From an uncultured Christensenella sp. (lineage in GTDB: Bacteria > Bacillota > Clostridia > Christensenellales > Borkfalkiaceae), in assembly GCA_910579585.1 (NCBI GenBank), contig CAJTVA010000041.1, positions 1 through 12,139 of the forward strand: 12,139 bases of DNA, read 5' to 3'. Under the pieces are notes generated by a model, which did not search any database, was not told the DNA's origin, and saw nothing but the letters and a program-made list of their open reading frames with translations. The position numbers and the translations under genes are program-made. Position 1 is the first letter of the stretch, and each line of letters opens with the position of its first letter. Below are positions 7,008 through 12,139 of this stretch, one piece after another.

Positions 7008-7098
7008 TGGCGCGGAGAAGAGGATTTGAACCTCCGGACGGGTATTAGCCGTCACACGATTTCCAATCGTGCGCCTTAAACCGCTCAGCCATCTCCGC
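7008..7098 (-). tRNA. tRNA-Ser (anticodon GGA)
   Basis: Class II tRNA on the minus strand. The acceptor stem is GCGGAGA/TCTCCGC with discriminator G (7011) and encoded CCA (7010-7008). The anticodon stem CACGA/TCGTG encloses loop TTGGAAA with anticodon GGA at 7064-7062, reading UCC and UCU serine codons. A long variable arm (GACGG/CCGTC) and the T-arm with TTCAAAT are present, as expected for serine tRNA. Confidence 0.97.
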
Positions 7099-7109
7099 AT
7101 TGCTTAATA

Positions 7110-7138
7110 ATTCTAAATGATTTTAAACAAAAAATCAA
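7110..7138 (-). promoter_or_regulatory. Predicted promoter of tRNA-Ser
   Basis: On the minus strand TTGATT (7138-7133), a 17-base spacer and TAGAAT (7115-7110). The start would lie about 5 bases before the mature tRNA 5' end. Divergent from the pot operon promoter about 60 bases away. Confidence 0.7.
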
Positions 7139-7195
7139 CTTATTTGACCCCTCTATTCTTAAATTTAAAAAATGAAAATATATAATAAAAATTAT

Positions 7196-7224
7196 TTGAC
7201 AATCGTAATATTTTATTTTATACT
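7196..7224 (+). promoter_or_regulatory. Predicted sigma-A promoter of the potABCD operon
   Basis: Perfect TTGACA (7196-7201), 17-base spacer, then TATACT (7219-7224, 5 of 6 consensus). The roughly 45 bases upstream are almost pure A/T and could act as an UP element. Initiation near 7231 leaves an unusually long leader of about 278 bases before potA. Confidence 0.85.
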
Positions 7225-7230
7225 CAACTT

Positions 7231-7508
7231 ACTGGTATCGGACTTACAAGAGTTCACGCAAATACCCGCGCGGCTTTCGCCGCATTATTGATTGAGTTAA
7301 GAGCTCAAATTTTATAAGTTGATTACTTTATAATCAAAGCCTTGAAAGGGCGTCACTTGTGAAACGGTCAATAAGAGTAGTAAAAGTATTTGCTATATAG
7401 ACTCTAAAAAAAGTCCAAAAACACGAAACATATATGCACGCACGTGCATTTACGGTAAAAGACGGCTTTTCTGGGCCGCCTTTATTTTTTATGTAACGGA
7501 GTGCGGAT
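7231..7508 (+). promoter_or_regulatory. Long structured 5' leader of potABCD, possible riboswitch or attenuator
   Basis: No convincing protein is encoded in this stretch of about 280 bases. Read as RNA it holds: a local hairpin GGUAU/AUACC (7234-7238 with 7262-7266) enclosing GGACU/AGUUC (7240-7244 with 7251-7255); a GCGGC-UUUC-GCCGC hairpin (7270-7283); UUGAG/CUCAA (starting at 7292); UUGAUU/AAUCAA (7319-7324 with 7332-7337); GCCUU/AGGGC (7339-7351); and AGUAAA/UUUGCU (7379-7384 with 7389-7394). A long-range helix is also possible: GGACUU (7240-7245) with AAGUCC (7411-7416), stacked near AGAGU (7249-7253) with ACUCU (7401-7405). It cannot coexist with the first local hairpin. AUGCAC-GCAC-GUGCAU (7434-7449) then precedes the terminator-like hairpin. 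I see no motif of the TPP, FMN, SAM, lysine, cobalamin, glycine, T-box or preQ1 classes. The pairings are seen by eye; function is inferred. Confidence 0.5.
7458..7490 (+). terminator. Terminator-like hairpin in the pot leader (attenuator candidate)
   Basis: AAAG-a-CGGC (7458-7466) pairs with GCCG-c-CTTT (7475-7483) around an 8-base loop: 8 of 9 positions pair, with one A-C mismatch. It is followed by A and six T (7485-7490), and ends 7 bases before the potA ribosome binding site. The placement between promoter and first gene suggests conditional rather than final termination. Confidence 0.6.
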
Positions 7509-9020
7509 ATGAGCAAAAGCGAAAACATTATCGAACTAATCAACGTCAAAAAGGTATTCGATGACGACACTATCGCCGTCGATAACTTTAATCTTGAAGT
7601 GAAAAAGGGTGAATTCGTCACCTTTTTGGGACCCTCCGGTTGCGGAAAGACCACGACTTTGAGAATGATTGCGGGCTTCGAACTACCTACTTCGGGTAAA
7701 ATTTTACTTAACGGCGAGGATATAAGCCGCCTACCGCCGAATAAAAGACCCGTAAACACCGTATTCCAGAAGTACGCCCTCTTCCCTCACCTCAACGTAT
7801 ACGAAAACATTGCGTTCGGTTTACGGCTTAAAAAGATTGAAAACACTTACGCGAACGACAAAGGCGACAGGTATACGAAAAAGGAACGGCTTACGAAAGC
7901 CGAAATCGATAAAAAAGTCAAAAAAGCGCTTGAAATCGTCGACCTGGAGGGGTTTGAAAAGCGCAGCGTTGCCACGCTTTCAGGCGGACAGCAACAGCGT
8001 ATCGCCATTGCGCGCGCAATCGTCAACGAGCCCGAAATTCTTCTTTTGGACGAGCCTTTGGGCGCGCTTGACCTTAAAATGCGCAAAGAGATGCAGATAG
8101 AGCTGAAAAATATGCACAAAAAACTCGGCATAACCTTTATTTACGTCACGCACGACCAGGAAGAAGCGCTTACTATGTCTGACAAAATCGTCGTCATAAA
8201 CGACGGCGATATCCAGCAGATTGGCACCCCCACCGAGATTTATAACGAGCCTGTGAACACCTTCGTTGCCGACTTTATAGGCGAAAGTAACATATTCAAC
8301 GGCACCGTAGTGGGCAACCTTAAAGTCAAGTTCTGCGGCGCGACGTTTGACTGTCTTGACGATTACGAGATAAATCAGCTTGTGGACGTAGTCGTTCGCC
8401 CCGAGGATATTAAAATTTGCAGTCCTGCCGAGGGGCACTTGAAAGGCAAGGTAATATCTTCCGTATTTAAGGGCGTGCATTACGAAATAACCGTAGCTAT
8501 AGGCAAGTTCGAAATTATAATACAAAGCACCTCTACCGCACCCGTCGGAAGCACTATAGGTATGAGAATCGAGCCCGACGGCATTCACCTTATGGAAAAG
8601 GTCTATACCGTCAACAAGTACGACGGCGAAATCACCAAAAACAACACAGTAAAATTCGGCGACGGCGAATTCGAGTGCGACGTAACCCAGCTTTACCCCG
8701 CCTCCCGTCTGGACGAAGAGGGTTATCTCATTACCGCAAGCGGCGAAAAAATTGACCTGACGGGCGTCGAAGTTGACGTCGAAGTTGACACGCACGACAT
8801 TCAGATGAGCGACGATAAGGACGCAGGCGGCGCGCAAGGCAATATAATTTCTATGATTTACAAGGGCGACCACTACCGTTACATTGTTAGGACGGAAGAA
8901 AACGAGGAAGATTACGTTCTTTCCTGCCCCGACACCTGGAACACGGGCGACCTTGTAAGCATCATAATCCCCAAAGATAAGATTAAGCTTGTTTTAAAGC
9001 CTGTAGGAGAGGATAAATGA
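7509..9020 (+). CDS. potA: Spermidine/putrescine ABC transporter ATP-binding protein, extended form
   Basis: Cytoplasmic ATPase of the polyamine-type importer formed with PotB, PotC and PotD. The motifs are complete: Walker A GPSGCGKT 41-48, Q-loop Gln87 in VFQKYALFPHL, signature LSGGQQQR 157-164, Walker B ILLLDEP 177-183, and switch histidine 215 in YVTHDQEEA. A hydrophilic insert of about 20 residues (about 109-129) sits in the helical domain before the signature. The protein is 503 aa, against about 370-380 for typical PotA. The usual C-terminal OB/TOBE module (about 263-365, with VVRPEDIKI and GKVISSVFKGVHY) appears repeated at about 378-498 (VEVDTHDIQM, GNIISMIYKGDHY). The ATG has a GGAG site 7 bases upstream. 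Its stop overlaps potB as ATGA. The polyamine substrate is assigned by family and operon structure, not proven. Confidence 0.93.
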   Translation: MSKSENIIELINVKKVFDDDTIAVDNFNLEVKKGEFVTFLGPSGCGKTTTLRMIAGFELPTSGKILLNGEDISRLPPNKRPVNTVFQKYALFPHLNVYENIAFGLRLKKIENTYANDKGDRYTKKERLTKAEIDKKVKKALEIVDLEGFEKRSVATLSGGQQQRIAIARAIVNEPEILLLDEPLGALDLKMRKEMQIELKNMHKKLGITFIYVTHDQEEALTMSDKIVVINDGDIQQIGTPTEIYNEPVNTFVADFIGESNIFNGTVVGNLKVKFCGATFDCLDDYEINQLVDVVVRPEDIKICSPAEGHLKGKVISSVFKGVHYEITVAIGKFEIIIQSTSTAPVGSTIGMRIEPDGIHLMEKVYTVNKYDGEITKNNTVKFGDGEFECDVTQLYPASRLDEEGYLITASGEKIDLTGVEVDVEVDTHDIQMSDDKDAGGAQGNIISMIYKGDHYRYIVRTEENEEDYVLSCPDTWNTGDLVSIIIPKDKIKLVLKPVGEDK

Positions 9021-9817
9021 TGAAAGGTCTGTGTTTTAACAGAAAGCACCTGTGCATACCCTATGCAGCGTTTTTGATTCTGTTCGTTATTGCACCTTTA
9101 ATCGTTATCTTTTATTACGCTTTTACGAACGGACAAGGCAACTTCACGTTTGACAACTTCGTGAACTTCTTTACAAACACCAACACAATCGGTACGCTTT
9201 TATACGGCTTTGCGGTGGCTATCGTTACGACTTTGGTATGTCTTATAATCGCTTACCCCACCGCCTATATTCTTGCAAGAAGCAAATTCAAGAAAAAGTA
9301 CGTTTTACTTCTTTTATTCATTTTACCGATGTGGATAAACTTCACACTGAGAATTACCGCGCTGAAAGAAATTCTGTCGGTTTTAGAGGGAAATATCTCC
9401 GCCTATCCCTTTTTAAATTCGGTGATAGGTATGACTTACGACTTTTTGCCGTTTATGATTTTACCGCTTTACACCTCGCTTTTAAAGCTTGACAACAGTT
9501 TTCTGGAAGCTGCCTCCGACTTGGGTGCAAATAAATTTACCGTATTTTTACGCGTGACTTTACCCCTTTCGGTACCCGGAATAGTTTCGGGCGTAACAAT
9601 GGTGCTTCTGCCCTCGATGACGAACTACGTCGTTTTGGATATGCTGTATAACAGCACTTTCATACCGGGCAGTTTAATATTCAGTTATTTCAGCGCATAC
9701 GATTGGAACAACGGTTCGCTTATCTCGTTGGTGCTTCTCATTATCGTATTTATAGTAACGCTGGTAACGAACCGTTTCAGCGATAACGAAAAAGACAAGA
9801 GGGTGGCTATATTATGA
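9017..9817 (+). CDS. potB: Polyamine ABC transporter permease, PotB type
   Basis: Inner-membrane permease subunit (266 aa, usual length about 280), one half of the PotB-PotC channel. It has about six transmembrane helices, beginning near residues 13-34. The cytoplasmic EAA loop is EAASDLGANKF through the conserved glycine of LPLSVPG (164-188), where the PotA ATPase docks. The PotB-typical LPMWINFTLR follows the third helix (about 103-112). The gene starts with ATGATG. The first ATG overlaps the potA stop by 4 bases; the GGAGAGG site is 4 bases before the first and 7 before the second, so initiation at 9020 is equally possible and changes only one residue. The stop overlaps potC as ATGA. Confidence 0.93.
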   Translation: MMKGLCFNRKHLCIPYAAFLILFVIAPLIVIFYYAFTNGQGNFTFDNFVNFFTNTNTIGTLLYGFAVAIVTTLVCLIIAYPTAYILARSKFKKKYVLLLLFILPMWINFTLRITALKEILSVLEGNISAYPFLNSVIGMTYDFLPFMILPLYTSLLKLDNSFLEAASDLGANKFTVFLRVTLPLSVPGIVSGVTMVLLPSMTNYVVLDMLYNSTFIPGSLIFSYFSAYDWNNGSLISLVLLIIVFIVTLVTNRFSDNEKDKRVAIL

Positions 9818-10620
9818 AAAAATATTTAAAAGTGATATGGCTTGCCGTTGTGCTTCTGTTTATCTATATACCCATTCTGGTGCTTGCTGTTTACTCCTTA
9901 ACCGAAGCCACGGTCGTGGGCGGGGCTATGGGCGGGTTCTCGTTCGAAAACTATATAAACCTTTTCAAAAACGAAGAACTCAGAAATATGATTTTCGGAA
10001 CTATTCTTCTCGCCCTCGTTTGCGCGTGCATCTCTACCGTGCTTGCGACTTTTGGCGCGATAGGTACATATTATTCTAGAAAGCTGCCAAAAACACTGAT
10101 AAATACCGCAAACCAAATACCCGTCGTCAACGCGGATATTGTAACGGGCTTTTCGCTGTGCATACTTATGATTGTTATGCTCCGCGTCAGCAAGGATACC
10201 TATATTCCGCTCGGGATAGGGCATATCGTACTTACGACGCCCTTCGTTTACCTCTCGATATTGCCCAAACTGAAACAAATGGATAACAGCCTATACGAGG
10301 CGGCGCTCGACCTCGGCGCGACTCCCGCGCAGGCGCTTTTTAAGGTGGTTCTGCCCCAGTTGATACCGGGGATACTTTCGGGCTTTATGCTTGCAGTGAC
10401 CCTCTCTTTGGACGATTATTTCATCACAACCTATACGAAGCCCTCCACGTTCGACACCATAAGCACTTACGTCGTGAACGCCACCAAAGGCAGTCAAACC
10501 GAAGTTAAAACCGCGCTTTGGGCACTGTCTACCCTCATTTTCTTAATTGTAATCGTAGTTGTCGTAGTTATGAACGTGACGTCAAGCAAAAAAAAGGAGG
10601 CTAAGCGTGAAAAGATTTAA
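9814..10620 (+). CDS. potC: Polyamine ABC transporter permease, PotC type
   Basis: Second membrane subunit of the importer (268 aa, family length about 260-265). It has about six hydrophobic helices, the first at 7-28 and the last at about 235-254. The EAA loop EAALDLGATPAQALFKVVLPQLIPG lies at 162-186 (given by its ends: Glu162 and Gly186), followed by the PotC-typical LSLDDYFITTY at 198-207. The start overlaps the potB stop as ATGA, with a GAGGGTGG site about 7 bases upstream. Its C-terminal tail is lysine-rich and its last 14 bases overlap the start of potD. The A-rich tail codons also supply the strong ribosome binding site of potD. Confidence 0.94.
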   Translation: MKKYLKVIWLAVVLLFIYIPILVLAVYSLTEATVVGGAMGGFSFENYINLFKNEELRNMIFGTILLALVCACISTVLATFGAIGTYYSRKLPKTLINTANQIPVVNADIVTGFSLCILMIVMLRVSKDTYIPLGIGHIVLTTPFVYLSILPKLKQMDNSLYEAALDLGATPAQALFKVVLPQLIPGILSGFMLAVTLSLDDYFITTYTKPSTFDTISTYVVNATKGSQTEVKTALWALSTLIFLIVIVVVVVMNVTSSKKKEAKREKI

Positions 10621-12136
10621 AAATATCGTTTCGGTTGCAGCCGCCTGTCTTGTCGGTGTGTCTGCGCTCGCTTTTACGGGCTGTGCCGACGCCGAAGACG
10701 TCGTTACCCTGCGCGTGTGTAGTTGGGAAGAATATATCGACTTAGGTTGCTGGGACGAAGAAGAAGCTATCGAACTTGAAAGCGGAACAATTTTCGGAGA
10801 GAACGCCGTTTACGACGATTTCACCGAATGGTTCAACAATGGCGACCACGGCTTCAAGGTCAAGGTCGAGTACTCCACTTTCGGTACAAACGAGGACTTA
10901 TACAACCGCCTTAGTCTAGGCGACGAGTACGACCTTGTGTGCCCCTCCGACTATATGATAATGAAACTTTTGGCGGAGGACAAAATCGAAGAGTATTCCG
11001 AGGAATTTTTATCGTTCGGCGGGGAAGAAAACTATTACGCAAACAACGTATCACCCTATATCGACAGCGTATTTACGCAATACGAATGGAAGAATTACGC
11101 CGCTTGCTATATGTGGGGAACGACCGGAATTGTCTATAACCCTGACAAAATCGCTGATGAAGCCGACGTTGCGACCTGGAATATTCTTTTAAATGAGAAC
11201 TATAAAAAGCAGGTTACGATAAAAGACAACGTACGCGACGCATACTTCGCCACTCTTGGCATAATCAACAGCGAAACGCTGACTTCGTCCGAACTGTCCT
11301 CGGAACAACTGAGCTCGCTTTTAAACGATACCGACAGCGAAACTATTGCGCAAGCCGAGGACGTTTTAAAGAGAATAAAAGAAAACGTTTACTCGTTCGA
11401 AACCGACGCGGGAAAAGCGGATATGGTTACGGGGAAAGTCATTGCCAACTATCAATGGTCGGGCGACGCTATAACTATTATGGACGAAGCCGAAACCGAC
11501 GAAACAAACGGAACCGAGCTGTGGTATTCCGTTCCCGACGAATGCGCGAACCTGTGGTTCGACGGTTGGGTAATGCTGAAAAACGGAATTGACGGCAACG
11601 CGCAAAGGAAAGAAGCCGCCGAGGCGTTCGTCAACTTCCTCTCCCGCCCCGACAACGCCGTAAGGAATATGTACTATATAGGTTACACCTCCGCCATTGC
11701 GGGCGATACCGTTTTCGAGTATCTCGATTGGAACTACGGCGCGGAGGACGACGTGGAAACAATCGACTATGACTTAAGATACTTTTTCGGCGACGACGAG
11801 AAATATATAATCAGCGCCGACAGAAGTTGCTTTGAAATCGAGGACGGTGACGGACAGGTTATCAACCGCGGAAGGCAACTGTTTGCGCAGTACCCGCCTG
11901 AAAACGTTAAGAACAGAAGCGTGGTAATGCTCGATTTCGGCGACAAGCTGGCTGAAATAAACCAGATGTGGATAAACGTGCGGTGCCTGGACCTACTCGA
12001 TATTTCGCCTGTGACAGTTGGTATTATCTGCGGCGTGGTCGCTCTTGTAGCCGTTGCCGCCGTGCTGTACGCATTCAGATACAAGCTGTTTATAAAACAC
12101 AAGCCTAAAAAAGGGTATAAGAAAATCGAAGAATAA
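10607..12136 (+). CDS. potD: Polyamine-binding lipoprotein PotD, extended with C-terminal membrane anchor
   Basis: Extracytoplasmic substrate-binding protein of the importer, 509 aa against about 350 for typical PotD. It starts at GTG, 6 bases after a perfect AAGGAGG. The signal peptide ends in the lipobox FTGC (Cys26). Family landmarks are VCSWEEYID (37-45), CPSDYM (112-117), MWGTTGIVYN (169-178), YQWSGDA (282-288), LWFDGW (316-321) and IGYTSA (358-363); their aromatic and acidic residues match positions that line the polyamine pocket in E. coli PotD. Extra material includes an acidic insert at about 46-72 and another at about 375-425. After the end of the normal fold (about 465) comes a hydrophobic helix (about 468-490) and a lysine-rich tail, so the protein seems anchored at both ends. 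The exact ligand is inferred. The window ends 3 bases after the stop. Confidence 0.92.
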   Translation: MKRFKNIVSVAAACLVGVSALAFTGCADAEDVVTLRVCSWEEYIDLGCWDEEEAIELESGTIFGENAVYDDFTEWFNNGDHGFKVKVEYSTFGTNEDLYNRLSLGDEYDLVCPSDYMIMKLLAEDKIEEYSEEFLSFGGEENYYANNVSPYIDSVFTQYEWKNYAACYMWGTTGIVYNPDKIADEADVATWNILLNENYKKQVTIKDNVRDAYFATLGIINSETLTSSELSSEQLSSLLNDTDSETIAQAEDVLKRIKENVYSFETDAGKADMVTGKVIANYQWSGDAITIMDEAETDETNGTELWYSVPDECANLWFDGWVMLKNGIDGNAQRKEAAEAFVNFLSRPDNAVRNMYYIGYTSAIAGDTVFEYLDWNYGAEDDVETIDYDLRYFFGDDEKYIISADRSCFEIEDGDGQVINRGRQLFAQYPPENVKNRSVVMLDFGDKLAEINQMWINVRCLDLLDISPVTVGIICGVVALVAVAAVLYAFRYKLFIKHKPKKGYKKIEE

Positions 12137-12139
12137 AAA

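Noticed and set aside
6979..7098. Integrated element using tRNA-Ser as attachment site
   Set aside because: No integrase gene and no repeated copy of the tRNA 3' end was seen in the window, so it is mentioned only as a possibility.
7144..7186. Alternative rightward promoter (TTGACC at 7144 or TATAAT at 7181)
   Set aside because: Neither hexamer has an acceptable partner at 16-18 bp spacing, unlike the TTGACA/TATACT pair at 7196-7224.
7270..7283. GCGGC-TTTC-GCCGC hairpin as a terminator
   Set aside because: No T-run follows it; it is better read as a structural hairpin of the leader.
7231..7416. Lysine, cobalamin or c-di-GMP riboswitch
   Set aside because: The size and long closing helix prompted a check, but the conserved core motifs of these classes as I know them are absent.
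7231..7508. T-box leader controlling the pot operon
   Set aside because: No TGGNACC-type T-box sequence and no specifier/antiterminator arrangement is present, and the operon is not an aminoacyl-tRNA or amino-acid gene set.
7334..7759. Minus-strand open frame of 141 codons across the pot leader and the start of potA
   Set aside because: It is antisense to potA motifs, has no ribosome binding site and its protein is like no family I know; a shadow frame.
7980..8873. Long minus-strand open frame (297 codons) inside potA
   Set aside because: It lies opposite a clear ATPase gene. The length is explained by codon bias of potA leaving few stops in that frame, and the translation shows no recognisable domain.

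Overview
The window looks like a chromosomal segment of a low-to-moderate GC Bacillota (Firmicutes), most likely a clostridia-like anaerobe. The evidence is strong AGGAGG-type ribosome binding sites, sigma-A style promoters, intrinsic hairpin/T-run terminators, a lipoprotein-type solute-binding protein, a tRNA with encoded CCA, and tight operons with ATGA stop/start overlaps. No transposase, integrase, CRISPR array or phage gene is visible. The lineage is inferred from these features only, not from a marker gene.

The left part (about 20-7098) is transcribed leftward in successive units. Furthest upstream is tRNA-Ser(GGA) at 7098-7008 with its own promoter and an intrinsic terminator. Directly behind that terminator come an amidohydrolase (6955-6029) and, overlapping it by 8 bases, an Mrr-type restriction endonuclease homologue (6036-5077). 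Next is a unit with its own promoter: glutamate dehydrogenase gdhA (4957-3623), then an AEC-family carrier (3618-2542) only 4 bases later, closed by a strong terminator (2531-2502). One base beyond the terminator's T-run begins a perfect-consensus sigma-A promoter (TTGACA, 17 bp, TATAAT). It drives a TetR regulator (2424-1846), an ABC ATPase (1849-1163) and a compact two-FtsX permease (1159-20). A palindrome lies over the predicted start of this transcript and is a natural candidate for the TetR operator.

The right part (about 7196-12136) is transcribed rightward. A strong promoter (7196-7224) is followed by a leader of roughly 278 nt that encodes no convincing protein. After it comes a complete, tightly overlapping polyamine-type ABC importer operon: potA (7509), potB (9017), potC (9814) and potD (10607). 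The leader contains several hairpins, a possible long-range closing helix that competes with a local hairpin, and a terminator-like hairpin with a T-run immediately before the potA ribosome binding site. This is the layout expected of a riboswitch or attenuator, and I could not match it to a riboswitch class I know. It is the best candidate for something undescribed here.

Two importer proteins are atypical. PotA is about 130 residues longer than usual because its C-terminal OB/TOBE module appears duplicated. PotD is about 150 residues longer than usual and carries both an N-terminal lipobox and a C-terminal transmembrane helix.
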